DNA of 64,000 nucleotides, from NCBI RefSeq assembly GCF_950295315.1, contig NC_080175.1:66799353-66863352 (forward strand), written 5' to 3'. Positions 44,765 to 56,692 of the stretch are shown here, in pieces. The notes below the pieces were generated by a model that worked only from the letters and a program-made list of their open reading frames with translations, was not told the origin of the DNA and did no database searches. This DNA is from Erinaceus europaeus (Eukaryota > Chordata > Mammalia > Eulipotyphla > Erinaceidae). Each line of letters begins with the position of its first letter. The first letter of the stretch is position 1. The position numbers and the translations under genes were made by a program.

Positions 44765-45185
44765 TACTGCCCCTTTGCCCTAGAATCCACTCTCACCAGA
44801 AAAAAAAAATGTAGCAATCTTTTGTAAAGAAACTGAAATCCTCAGATAAACAGAGTTCACATTCAGAGCCCCACCTCCTTAGTCATAAAGGCAAGGCCCA
44901 CAAGAGCATCCCCAAGCTGCTGGTGGAGGCTCAGCTGCTGTTTTTGAGTGGACAGTCACATCCTACCAGAGAAACAGGGAAAGCCCACAGGAGAACAAGC
45001 ACCACTGGGTGTAGGCAGCTGAGATGGCCCTGATGGAAAGATACATAGAGAAACAGGCTGCAGAAAAGAACTTCAAAGACCGAGTCAGGGTATGTGTTCA
45101 TAAAGCAGAAATAAATAGGTAAATAAGAGAAGAACATCTTGATCACTGAAAGTTTTAAGTTGTCCATGTTAAGAGATGAGGAGTG
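44765..45185. other. Unique intronic sequence
   Basis: Nothing recognised. Confidence 0.4.
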
Positions 45186-45485
45186 AGGGGCCCGGGTGGT
45201 GGCACATCCCATTAAGCTCACATAGTACTAAGTGCAGGGATTTGTGCAAGGACCCAGGTTTGAGCTCCTACTCTCCACCTGCAGCGGGGACGCTGCACAA
45301 GCAGAGGAAGCAGGTCTGCACATGTCTTTCTCTCTCCTGCTCTACCTCTTCCTCTCATCTCAATTTCTCTCTGTCCTAGCCAATAAAATGGGAGGGGAGA
45401 GGAAAAGTGTCCACCAGGAGCAGTGGTGTGTAGGGCCATCACCGAGTCCCAGCGATAACCCTGGAGGCAAAAAAAATAAGAAAAC
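45186..45485 (+). repeat. tRNA-derived SINE, class A with 3' module
   Basis: gggcccgggtggtggcacat head, agccaataaaatgg, ccaccaggagcagtggtgtg and gcgataaccctggaggc. Confidence 0.93.
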
Positions 45486-45662
45486 TAATTAAATAATTGA
45501 GACGAAGAGTTGGAAAATATTCCAATATCTCAGAAAAGTCTGGCTCAATTATAAACTTGGAGCTCATCACAAAACATGCCCTTCTGTGTGAAAGCAGAGA
45601 GGGAAACTGGCCCTCTCTGAAGGACTGGGAATCAGAGAGGGTTAGAAATTGCATTCTTTTCA

Positions 45663-45760
45663 GGGATACCCAGATATCTCAGCATTACAGCACCAGACAT
45701 GCATGCCTGAAGCTCCAGAGGACTCAGGTTCAATCCCAGTCACAACTGGATGCCAGCAAG
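45663..45760 (+). repeat. tRNA-like SINE head, unclassified
   Basis: acccagatatctcagcatta, gcatgcctgaagctccagag and caggttcaatcccagtcac. B box present, tail not clear. Confidence 0.6.
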
Positions 45761-46303
45761 GCGTGGCGCTATAGTTTAGAGCTCTCATGTAAAAATCAAT
45801 ATGGAGTCTTATGGATAACAAAAGGACCCTTATTGACATCAACTAATATAAGCTCTCTGCAGTCTAAGTCAAAGCCTCAGCAGCTAGGGAATCCCTGGCA
45901 TACTACAGACACAGATACTACTACCTACTGACTATTTTAAGAGGTGCTGGTATGAACACTTTCTCATCACAACGGTGAACACTTTTTCATCACAACGGTG
46001 AACACTTTCATATTTCTCAAGGAAGATAATGATCCCTATTAACACACTACTTATTAATATTGATGTAATTAATTATTATCAAGGCCATTTACATAGCAGC
46101 TCATATAACAGCCATAGAGATAGCTATTTCATACTACAATAATGCTAGCTGCACAAGAGGAGCCTAACAACATCTGACAGAGTCAGCGAAGCACACAGTG
46201 CAGGGAACAGTCCCCACTGAATGAAGAGTCTCCATCAGGAAGTACCTCCTGAAAAAGCCAGGGAGTAGTCAATCATATGCTTCTAGAATGGACCAACATG
46301 GCA
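45761..46303. other. Unique sequence with a short tandem repeat
   Basis: 45954-46013 holds two and a half copies of gaacactttctcatcacaac with variants. The rest is AT-rich and unassigned. Confidence 0.5.
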
Positions 46304-46550
46304 GGGGGTTGGTCAGTGATGCACCCAATTGAGCACAGGTTACCATGTACAGGAACCTGGGTTCAAGCCCCCTGGTCCCCACCTGCAGGGGAAAGCTTTA
46401 TGAGTAGTAGAGCAGTACTGTTCATATATATATATGGCAAGAAGAGAGGAGAAGGAAAGGGGGCAAGGGGAAGGGAGGAGAAGAATGACCACCACGGGTG
46501 GTGGAGTCCTGTAGACACCAAGTCCCAGTGATAATCCCAAGAATGAAGCC
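46304..46550 (+). repeat. tRNA-derived SINE, class A with 3' module
   Basis: gggggttggtcagtgatgca, cctgggttcaagccccctgg, ccccacctgcaggggaaagc and agacaccaagtcccagtgat. Confidence 0.9.
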
Positions 46551-46555
46551 GAGAG

Positions 46556-46675
46556 AGGACACGGCAGCACACTTCACCATAATGCAGCTTCCACACTGCA
46601 GGCATTATCCTGTGGTGGCCAGAGCTGGAACCAGGGTCCTCACACTTGATAACAGGGTAAACCACCACCCATCCC
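46556..46675 (-). repeat. tRNA-like SINE, class D-like (diverged)
   Basis: cacttcaccataatgcagct, agctggaaccagggtcctca and agggtaaaccaccacccatc. Confidence 0.55.
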
Positions 46676-46748
46676 TCTTTATCAATATATTTGACCAAAC
46701 AAAGGTGAACACTAAAATGGGAGCAAGTCTACATTACTACTCATGTAT

Positions 46749-46749
<1 letters not shown>

Positions 46750-46812
<63 letters not shown>
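46750..46812. repeat. (CA)n microsatellite
   Basis: About 31 uninterrupted CA units. Confidence 0.98.
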
Positions 46813-46814
<2 letters not shown>

Positions 46815-47237
46815 TCCTGAAGACTTATAAGGACTGTGTCACCATTGCAGAGAGCAGCACCAATCAGCCCTGTGACTGTGTGATCTGTCTCTTGCACCTG
46901 GCGTGAACGACATGATGTCTGGATGGCATGGAATCATCTAGGCGGGGATTCTGGTAGAGAGGAAGACCTGCAGTTATCACCAAAACAGCGTTTTCCTGAG
47001 GCATCCAGCCAAGATCTCCGTCCCAATAAATCACAGAACAGAAACAGCCAACTGGGCATTTCTAGGTCACTGACTTGGTACGGGGCCAAACACATTTTTT
47101 CAAGTCACCATCTCTGCCAGAGGAACTATCTGCAGATTCTAATGGTGCACTGAAGCTCTTGAAACTGACAAATGACACTGAAAAGGAAAACAGTGATGCT
47201 AAAGGTCATAAAGGATGATTTTCTGAAACTCACAACT
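46813..47237. other. Unique intronic sequence
   Basis: Nothing recognised. Confidence 0.4.
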
Positions 47238-47253
47238 AAATAATGTGAAAGTG

Positions 47254-47460
47254 GGGGGCTGGGTGGTAGCACATGTTACAATCCACAAGGACCCTGGTTC
47301 AAGCCCCTGGTCCCTACCTGCAGAGGGCAAAGCTTCATGAGTGGTGACACAGTGCTGCAGGTGTCTCTCTCTCATTCTCTATCTCCCTCTTCCATCTCAA
47401 TTTCTCTCTGTCTCTTTCCAATAAATAATAAATAGATATAATCTTTAAAAATAAATAAGT
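47254..47460 (+). repeat. tRNA-derived SINE, class A
   Basis: ggctgggtggtagcacatgt, ggttcaagcccctggtccct and ttccaataaataataaatag. A 16-bp TSD with one mismatch (aaataatgtgaaagtg) lies at 47238-47253 and 47461-47476. Confidence 0.94.
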
Positions 47461-47476
47461 AAATGATGTGAAAGTG

Positions 47477-47760
47477 CAACAGACTGAAATGGTTTTTCTT
47501 TGAAGACCTGGAGGCCCAAAGGAGAAATCGAGAATGTACGGCTCTCCAAGACAGAGAGAAGAGAGGGCTTAGAGGAGCAGAAAGGAGGTAGATCCCTGAC
47601 CTCCTAACAGACCTGGGAAACTGCTGTTCTGAGTTCTATGAGAAATGGTATTAGTGTTGGAACCATGCATCCTTCCATATTAGGATGCTATGGAAAGTCT
47701 CATGAAGAAAAAAGCGGACTTTACAAAGGAGTCAGAAGAAGGGAGGGGCACTACGTGATG
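47477..47760. other. Unique intronic sequence
   Basis: Nothing recognised. Confidence 0.35.
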
Positions 47761-48740
47761 GGGGGGTGTCTTACTCCAGACAAGGGAGCAGGATGACAGC
47801 TTGCTAGAGGTGGAATGTACCCTCCTGACAACAATCATAGCAGTTAATAGTCATATCAGTGAACACTTCCTCATAAATTGATACCAAAGTGTGTATGGGG
47901 GAATTATTATTTTATATTGTATAAACTGGGAAATGTTCAGTTTCATGAAGGGTGGGAGCAGGGATAGCTGAATTTTGTACAGACTTAAGAAAAACTACAA
48001 GCTCAGACTAACAGGTAATGAGAGGACACATAGACTCCTGTGCTAAATATGAATACATATGGATCCTGGGTCAGATTGATGGGGTAAACAGTTAGTGGTA
48101 TTTATATACTTTCCTCATGTTTGGGAAAGCTGCCTTAACCCAGCTTTCTAGCCCTATTCTCAACACCATCTTCCCAGACTATTTTTAGTCGACCTGCATG
48201 TTAGCTGTCAGGCTTAGGCACAAATTACTAAAGTCATGGGTCCTTTGGAACATACCTAAAATAGTCTTCCTTGCTCCTTTCCACCTGAAGACTCCTAATT
48301 TCATCTGTTCTATTCCTAACTTTGGGCTCCTGTTTATTAATTATTTTTTCCTTGCTTTACATCTTACTACCTTTCAGCCACCAAATCACAGATGTTACTA
48401 TGATTTCATCTTGACTTCACTGAGCAGATGACCTCACCAGTGTGTCCTGGAACTTCATCTCTCCAGAGCCCTACCCGACTAGGGAAAGACATAAACAGGC
48501 TGGGAGTGTGGACTGGCTTGTCAGTGCCCATGTCCAGAGGAGAAGCAATTACAGAAACCAGAACTCCCACCTTCTGCACCCCATAAAGAATTTTGGTCCA
48601 TACTCCCAGAAGGATTAAAAAGAAAAAAAAAGGAAGTTTCCAAAGGAGGGGGTGGTACACAAAATTCTGATGGTGGGAATTATATGGAATTATACACCTC
48701 TTATCCTACAATCTTGTTAATCATTATTAAATCTCTGGTA
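47761..48740 (+). mobile_element. L1 3' UTR end, type 1 (longest copy)
   Basis: From about 48040 it matches the 43 kb copy: gttagctgtcaggcttaggc, tttcagccaccaaatcacag, gaagcaattacagaaaccag, cttatcctacaatcttgtta. 47761-48040 is probably more of the same element but less certain. Confidence 0.75.
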
Positions 48741-49051
48741 ACTTTTTTTGCCTCCAAGGTTATGGCTGGGGCTTGGTGCCTGCACTACGAATCCACTGCT
48801 CCTGGAGGCCGTCTTTTTTCTATTGTTGTTTTTTTTTCTGTTATTGTTGTTGGATAGGACAGAGAAAAATTGAGAGAGGAAAGTAAGACAGAGAGGGGGA
48901 GAGAAAGACAGACACCTACAGACCTGCTTCATGGCTTGTAAAGTAACTCCCTCTGCAGGTGGGGAGCTGGGGACTTAAATGGAAATCCTTGCACCAGTTC
49001 CTGTGCTTTGCATTATGTGCACTTAGCCTGGTGTGCTACTGCCCGGCCCCC
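48741..49051 (-). repeat. tRNA-derived SINE, class A, full length
   Basis: tgcctccaaggttatggctg, gaatccactgctcctggagg, gttgttggataggacagaga, and ctggtgtgctactgcccggc. Inserted at the 3' tail of the L1 end at 48740. Confidence 0.94.
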
Positions 49052-49834
49052 ACTAATAATTTTTTAATTAAAATAAAAAAAAATAAATAAATATATCACC
49101 TGACCAAAATTCACTTAACATCCTATGTTTCAGAAGAAGGAGCTGAGAAACCAGTCTTCAGAAATGTTGCCTAGATCTTTTTCTCTTTCTCTGCAAAAAA
49201 TAGAACTTACCCATGATTTCTTGCTTTATTTTTGGGGGGGGCAGGGTGTGGAGAGATGAGGAATAGAGAAGCAGTTTGGCAGCCCAAGTGAACACAGGAA
49301 AAAGCCAAGTGTATCACTAGAGGAAGTGACCCCCATCCCCCCCAAAAAAAATCCTTCACTCAAGCCAGTCTCAGACTTTGGTGCTAACACTTCAGAAATG
49401 AGCATCACCACTGATTGTTCCTGCTCACTGGGGAACCAAGCGGCTCAAGGACTCAGCAAAGGGAAGTATACTCAGTGCCAGACAAAGGGTTAGGACCATC
49501 TAGGAGACATGGGGCTCCTGCACCTGGGACCAAGAAGCAGAGGAAGCGGAGCCCCCATGCATCCAGGGAGCACAAATCCAACACAATGGAAAGGTGCTCA
49601 TGAGACAGGGACTCCCACCCACTCACTAAACTACTACGAGTCACAGAAACCTTCTGCTGCCAAGGAAACACCAGTGCTTATGTCCTGGACAAGTGCTTCA
49701 AGTCCCAGGGGCCACAGATGCACAGATGTGGGGCTGCACAGGAATGCAAACAGAAGAACCTTCCAGAACCAAACACTAGAGTCTTGATCTTCTCTCATCT
49801 CTCAAAGACTCAGGTTAAAGAGCAATTGCTTAAA
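49052..49834. other. Unique intronic sequence
   Basis: Nothing recognised beyond an A/T-rich L1 tail near 49052-49095. Confidence 0.4.
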
Positions 49835-50038
49835 ATGTTTACTTATTTTTAATTTGATAGAACAAAAAGAAACTGAGAAGGGAAGAGGAAGCGGGGTGGG
49901 GGGAGAGATAGACACCTGCAGACTGACTTCCCATGTCCTGAAGTTTCTCCCTTGCAGGTGGGGACCAGGGACTTGAACCCAGGTCCTGCGCATGGTAATG
50001 TGTGCTTACCCAAGTGGGCTAGCTATTGTCTGGCTCCT
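49835..50038 (-). repeat. tRNA-derived SINE, class A
   Basis: gatagaacaaaaagaaactg, tgcaggtggggaccagggac, ttgaacccaggtcctgcgca and agctattgtctggctcc. Confidence 0.9.
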
Positions 50039-50479
50039 AAAAAGCATTTTTTAATTCATTAACTGAAAAATAAATGGAGGAAAGGCAAGAGAAATTCACA
50101 GCCTGTACCAACCATTCATGACTTTTCATGGCAAAATATACACTGTAAACAAAAACACAACATCTAGAAACGGGAGTATCACCTGGGGGAGCAAACAGAG
50201 ATTTAATATTTGTTCTGACTCAGTTAGTTTCATGTGGCACCAGACACGACCCAGCACCACATGAAGTATGTCCATTCACACAGCTGGTTTAGACACGCAG
50301 CACTATAGTTCCCGAAGCTCTGTATCTGCCTTGTCCATCTCATGAGAACCTCTTATAATACACATTACTGCAGAAGCTCTGTGACACAACCATTTTGCCC
50401 TATGTCTTCATATCTGCTTCTACAGGTAGTTGTCGAAGGTGGCTTAAACACCAAGGAAAGTTGCTCTCCTCCATGATGT

Positions 50480-50612
50480 TTTTGGGAATAGGACCTAGGC
50501 TGGGAGTGAGAGTGTTTTGCAGACAACTATCATGGTGAGATAAGAAACTATACCAATGTGTCAACAACTGAGTAAAAACCATTAACTGACCCCACCCCAT
50601 TAAAATGTTTTT
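50480..50612 (+). mobile_element. L1 3' end fragment, type 2 variant
   Basis: gggaataggacctaggctgg, gagagtgttttgcagacaac, tatcatggtgagataagaaa, also found at 57490-57590. Confidence 0.65.
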
Positions 50613-51005
50613 ATCTTACAAACAAAAAAATCGATTTTTTGAAAAAAAAAATCCATGCATCTGATGTATAATAAACCATTTTGTAGCATTCTTCAAGGAA
50701 TATGTCAAAGCAAAAAGTAGGAATTTCCTTTATGGTCCTCCACGTAAGTCTAGATCCTTGGTAATATATGTTGTCCCAAATGTTTCCTTTCTCCTTGCCC
50801 AAATTCCAAAACTGAGCAAAAACTGCCAGTTTGATTGCTGAGGGAGTACTCACCTCTACTATGTTAATAGATGAAGTCAAATTCTATTTTTAGCATGATT
50901 CTTTTCAAATATCATTGAAACCTGAAACAGTTATATCTAAAAGTAGCCTTAAAGATATTGAATTGATTCCTTTTATGATTTCATTATTTCTTAAGATTTG
51001 CTTGT
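50613..51005. other. Unique AT-rich intronic sequence
   Basis: Nothing recognised. Confidence 0.4.
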
Positions 51006-51009
51006 TTTA

Positions 51010-51028
51010 TGGGAGAGAGGGAGATATA

Positions 51029-51098
<70 letters not shown>

Positions 51099-51195
51099 AA
51101 AGCACCACTCTTACAAGGGCTGGGATGGATGCTTGGTTGTTTCATACATAACAGGCATGCATTTTACCCACTGAGCACCTCATTGGTCACTCTTG
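51010..51195 (-). repeat. tRNA-like SINE, class G with (TA)n(GA)n
   Basis: (ta)n and (ga)n at 51023-51096, then ctaaagcaccactcttacaa and cattttacccactgagcacc. Same family as 59082-59229. Confidence 0.65.
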
Positions 51196-52618
51196 ATTTG
51201 AATGCAAACTCTAAAAAAAGGAATATTCTAAGAAAGTCACCTCAGCTGTGCAGAACCTGAACAAAACAGGATTTCTGTGCCTTCTGGCTTGGATTTGAAG
51301 TAATGACTTGGTAATAACCACCTGCCTCTCCTTAAAATAGCCACTAAGTGATGCTCTTTGGTATATTTTGGAACCTTAACTATATTTCACAGTGATAGTG
51401 CTTTAAAAGATTACCAGCTTTGATTCTAATGAAGTTGAATGTGCCAGTGGGTCAAATAAGGGATATTGTTCAGTATTTTCCTTAAGGTCTGCATTTACAG
51501 TCCTGGAAAAGCTATGCAAGATTACCTAAGTTAATGCAAGTGTTCCTTTACCTTTCTTTTTGTCTTTAAGTTCAATAGCCACCTTCAAATGGTAAGCTGT
51601 CCAAGATTAATGAAATAAGCATCCTCTCAGAACAGACAATCAAGCAACATAAATGGAAGACTCACAAAGAAGTTATTACCTTAAGCAGTGGATTAGGGAG
51701 AAATAGAAAGAAGATGTGGTAAGGAATATCCTATATTGGGAAATGGGCCATCTGATTCTAGGATGACTAACTACATGTCATTGACTCCAAAGTGGGCATT
51801 AAACCTCTCTTGGTCTTGAAAGAACCTGCAAAAAATAAAGAACATGCACTTTCCAAGATTCCTTCACATCTTTAGAAGACTGTGATTCTAAGTATATTGC
51901 AATTTGGTCTTAGGAAGGTCTTAAAAAGTGTTTCTCTCTCCAATTAAAAATGTTCTGTCATCATTTGTCTGGCAGCCTGCTCCAACATTCCAGACAGGAG
52001 ATAGGAGGGAGTGTGACAAGGCTTATGTAGATGCTATTCCCATCCTCTCGCTCCCCTGATCTTGCCAGGAGCCAGTTCAGTCCCAGAATGCTTCACAGAG
52101 AAAAAAAAAAAAAGTGTCCTTCCCACTAAAGTTCTACAAGAGGAATCTGCATGTAAAGTGTAAGGGTGCAGCTGATCTGAACCGAGATATATAAAATCAC
52201 CTCTAATCTTACTCTACCATTCATTTGGGCCTCAGTTCAGTCCGAAGGATAAAAAAAAATTTTTAAAAAATGGCATGCTGGCAGATGCTATGAAATCCAA
52301 GTAGGGTAATATTTTTAAACTGGAAGAAGAGGTAGACGAGAGAACAGGCGTCTACCACCTTGGAATCTTGGTGAGACGTGTAGCACCCTATACGTCACCA
52401 CTAGATCATGTGTCTGTCTAGCTGCAACTTGTTCTCAGGTGTTCAAATATATCTACTTACGAATGATGATGACAGAGCAGTTACCAACATTTAAATTCAG
52501 TAAATTTCAAACCAATAAAAATGTGATATTTGGGAGAAGTTCAAATCCCAATCAATCATCATTCAGTATATAAACTAGTTATTTGAATTCCTAGTATTTA
52601 CCTCCTCAGGTAGATATT
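51196..52618. other. Repeat-poor block, candidate conserved non-coding DNA
   Basis: 1.4 kb with no recognised repeat, the second-longest such stretch in the right half. AT-rich, with no exon of a known protein. Confidence 0.45.
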
Positions 52619-52861
52619 AGGAGCACAAGGACCCACACAAGGATCTCAGTTTGAGCCCCCGGTGCCCTACCTGCAGTGGGGTTGCTTCACAAGCAGTGAA
52701 GTAGGTCTGCAGGTGTCAGTCTTTCTCTCTCGCTCTCTATCTTCTCCTCGCTCAATTTCTCTCTGTTTTATCCAATAAAATGGAAAAAAGGGCTGCCAGG
52801 AGCAGTGAATTCAAAGTATAGGTACCGAGCCCTAACAATAACCTGGAGGCAAAAAAAAAAA
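52619..52861 (+). repeat. tRNA-derived SINE, class A (5' truncated)
   Basis: gagcacaaggacccacacaa, tttgagcccccggtgcccta, atccaataaaatgg, gctgccaggagcagtgaatt and ccctaacaataacctggagg. Confidence 0.92.
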
Positions 52862-53032
52862 TCCATAAATCAACATTTTCTCAGTAAAGTGATATTGGAA
52901 TTGAAAAAAAAAACAACTCAAGTATTTATTAAATGACACCTTTCATTTAAGTACTTAGGCCAGGCAGACTACATTATCATGTTTGGTCATTATAACTCCA
53001 ACAGATGCTGTGTAAATAAAGAAAATTCAGTG

Positions 53033-53180
53033 GTTCAGGAGGTGGCACAATGGATTCTCAAGCATGAGGTCCCAAGTTTAATCCCCAGCAGCACATGTAG
53101 CAGAGTGATATCTGGTTCTTTCTCTCTCTCCTCCTATCTTTCTCATTAATAAATAAAATCTTTTTTAAAAAAGAAAAAAA
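53033..53180 (+). repeat. tRNA-like SINE, class C
   Basis: tcaggaggtggcacaatgga, gaggtcccaagtttaatccc, agcacatgtagcagagtgat, CT tract and cattaataaataaaatc tail. Confidence 0.8.
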
Positions 53181-53447
53181 ATTCATCTTAAACTATGACA
53201 TTTTTAATGTTTTTTTGTGTGTGTGCCCAAAGAAAGAAGGCAATAGGGAATCATATTAGCTCTTCAACATGGGTTCCAGTATAGCATGTTTTATTAAATT
53301 AGAATAAAAATTGGCTTATATTCTCAGAGGATACTTTTACTGAATATAGAATTAAGGTTTGCTAGTAGTTGTACTCCCTTCTAGAAATTAAATTTTTTTC
53401 CACTTTCTCTTGGCCTTCACAGCCTCAAGTGAGAATCACCTGAATCT

Positions 53448-53508
<61 letters not shown>

Positions 53509-53639
53509 TTTCCTGTCAGACTTTTTAGTATTTTCTCTTCATTAACTACAGTAATTTAACAATTATGTGTTTTGGTGTGTGTCCTTGCATTTATCTAATT
53601 TGGTTTTCATTGAGCCTTAAAAAACCTATAAATTCTGCT
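53181..53639. other. Unique sequence with a (CA)n
   Basis: (CA)n at 53450-53507; the rest is AT-rich and unassigned. Confidence 0.5.
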
Positions 53640-54595
53640 ATAATCTTGCCTTTAAGTTCCTGATTATTAAACAATTTGTTATGCTTTATCTCTTAATGCT
53701 TTTCAGCCACCAAGTTGCAGATGCTACCATGACTCCAGTCTAACTTCTCTGGGCAAACAACCTCACCAGTGTGTTGGAGAACCTCACCTCCCCAGAGCCC
53801 TACCCCACTAGGGAAAGATAGAAATGGTCTGTGAATCGACCCATCAGTGCCCATGTCCATCAGAGAAGCAATTACAGAAGCCAGAACTTCTACCTTTTGT
53901 ACCCCATATAGAACTTTGGTCCTACTCCCAGAGGGATAAAGATAGACCTACTAGCTTTTTCCAAAATGGAGACCACAAATCTCATCTGCTATATTCTTGC
54001 CTTTAGGGTCCTGATTATTGAACATTTTTTTCTGTTTTATATATTAATGCCTTTTCAGTCACCAAGTTGCAGATGTTAACATACACCAACCTGACTTCCT
54101 TGGGCAGACAACCTCACCAATGTGTCCTGGAGCCCCACCTCTGTAGAGACCTGCCCCACTAAGGAAAGAGAGAGACAGGCTGGGAGTATGTATCGATCTG
54201 CCAACATCCATGTTCATTGGAGAAGCAATTACAGAAGCCAGCCCTTCTACCTTCTGCACCCCATAATGATCCTGGGTCCATGCTCCCAGAGGGGTAAAGA
54301 ATAGGAAAGCTACCCCACCTGCAGGGGGAAAGCTTCATGAGTGGTGAAGCATGGCTGCAGGTGTCTCTCTGTCCCTCTCCCTCTCCTCTCAATTTCCCTC
54401 TGTATCTATCCAAAAAAAAAAAAAAAGAAATAAAGTAAAAAATGAAAAAAAATTTTTTAAAGAATAGGAAAGCTTTCAAGGGAGGGAATAGGATATGGAG
54501 GTCTGGCAGTGGGAATTTTGTGGAACTGTAACACTCTTATCCTATGCTCTTGACAATATTTCCATTTTATAAATAAATTAAAAATTAAAAAAATC
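53640..54595 (+). mobile_element. L1 3' UTR end, type 1, with tandem duplication and SINE insertion
   Basis: The block from tcttgcctttaagttcctga to cagagggataaag occurs twice, offset about 351 bp (cagccaccaagttgcagatg at 53705, cagtcaccaagttgcagatg at 54056). The second unit is split at 54312 by a SINE and ends ttttataaataaattaaa. Confidence 0.87.
54312..54460 (+). repeat. tRNA-derived SINE, class A (5' truncated) in L1
   Basis: ccacctgcagggggaaagct through CT tract to tctatccaaaaaaaa. A perfect 14-bp TSD agaataggaaagct lies at 54298-54311 and 54461-54474. Confidence 0.95.
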
Positions 54596-54599
54596 AGAA

Positions 54600-56330
54600 G
54601 AAGCTTCTAATGAAGGGGATGGGATATGGAACTCTGTGTAGATTTTTGCCCTGCTATGTTGTAGAGACTCTAGATTCTATTATATTTCTTTTAAGAGAGT
54701 TGGTGCTTATTTTAGGTAATTAACTTAATGACAAAACTTATGCTTCTTATGGCAGCTAATTAACCAGTTAGATATCATTTCAGTTCCTTTATCATTATTT
54801 AGCTGAGTCTTACACTGAAGTAGGCATGCCTCAGGAGTCAATGAGACCCTTGGCCAGAGTTCAGAATTACAGCCTGGGGATCTTTTTTTCTGACCTGTTA
54901 GTCCCCCTCTTCCTCTCAGATAGCTCTGGTTACTCCAGCCTCTATCTTCTTGCAAATCAGACAATGACAACAGCAGTTTTTATCTGAGTTTCAGCTGACC
55001 CATACAAAGAAACAACAGCAGGCTGCTTCTAAGCCAAAGTTATAAAAAATGGATAACTCCACATTCTTTGAATGATTTAATACTTCACAATATACACATG
55101 CCAGTTTTCATTCTCAAAACCATTCAGTTAACTGTTGTGTTGTATTTTCCTCTCCATTTATAATTGCTATCGATGGAAGGTTATTCTATCATAATAGAAG
55201 TAGAAAATACCAACATCTCAATCTAAAAATTCAATGTGTATATTTTTAATTATGTATGAAGATCCACTTACTATATATAAGCTGCCAAACCCTTCATTTT
55301 ACTCAACCCCTACAAAAGCCATATGAAAAGGCATCATCTGTTGTACATTTTAAGCCAACCACTTATTCTTCAGCTATGTCTGCTCTCTCCTTAGTCAGTC
55401 ATGAGTCCTAAGTACAGCATGTGCCCTGCTGGTAAACTAGGAAACTTCTGGCAGCTGAGACACAGTACTGAATCACAGCAAGGGGATAAGATATTCCCAA
55501 TTCTTCTGACTCTGTCAAGGAACAAGTCTCAGTTTGTTGCTAATATGCCTTTAGCACCTTTCTAATAGTGACTAATTTCCAGACAAAACAGGCCCCATGT
55601 GAAGATTCTAGCTCAAACTGAATAGCATTATTTTGATTTCCCTCAATGCATTTTTAGAGTTGCTCTCCCATTTGCAGAGATACTCTTTTCCACTTGTGAT
55701 CATGATATAAGGTCTAATTTTAAAATAAAAATCCACAAAAAGTGAATTGGTTTAAAAATAATCAGTGGTAGTATAGATCATCTAGAGATAAGACGGAAGG
55801 GTTTCTAGTACTATAGATCATTCTGGTCACTCATAATATATCTTACCCTCTCTCAAAACCTCAGTAGCTTAACCCAACAGAATTCATTTCTTACTTATGG
55901 ATATTCTAGTTGGATGTTTCTCATTTGTGGTGGTTTCCTTTTATCCTCAATATTATTTTACTGGGGGGTTAATGTTTGCTGTATTTCATTTCAGGACTAT
56001 GAATGGCATTCCCTAGCTTCATCAGTGCACATGGATATAGATAGACTCACTGTGCATTTGGTCAGCAGTGGTGGGGGAGAGAGGAGAGAAAGCGTGATTG
56101 ACAGTATACAGTATTTTTACTGCCAACCTTCTGCCTGTCCTTCTGCCCTTATCTCACTGCCTCTCACCTAATCTATCACCACAGCCAACCATTAGACTAG
56201 CCAAGAAATTGGTCTTGCCCAGGAAAAATAGTTTGGGATGTTGGTGAGTACAAAGTTTGGGGACTTGCGCTAACTTTGGGAACACTCTTTACCAGGCTAT
56301 ATTCCCTAAAGCAGAGAGGAGTAGGGGTTG
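54600..56330. other. Repeat-poor block, longest in the window
   Basis: About 1.7 kb without a recognised repeat apart from a possible L1 scrap at 54600-54640 (gaagcttctaatgaagggga). AT-rich, no exon recognised. Confidence 0.5.
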
Positions 56331-56459
56331 GATAATGGTTCACTTGATTGAGAGCACACATCATCATGCTCAGAGACCCAGATTCAATCCCCAGGTCCCC
56401 ACCTACAGGGAGAAGCTTTAAGAGCAGTGGAGCAGAGCTGCAGGCATCCCCCCCCCCCC

Positions 56460-56518
<59 letters not shown>

Positions 56519-56526
56519 TGGTATGG

Positions 56527-56557
<31 letters not shown>

Positions 56558-56692
56558 GTATGGTGTGTGTGTGTGTGTGTGTGTGTGTGTCCTCTCATCA
56601 AAAAGAAGGAAAAGGGGTAAAAATCTGCCAGGAACAGTAGAGTCCTGCAGGCACTGAGCCCCCAGAAATAACCCTGGTGCTGAAAACAAACA
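56331..56692 (+). repeat. tRNA-derived SINE, class A with large (GT)n expansion
   Basis: ggggttggataatggttcac, gattcaatccccaggtcccc; CT tract replaced by poly(C) and (gt)n at 56448-56591; 3' module tctgccaggaacagtagagt to agaaataaccctggtgc. Confidence 0.9.
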
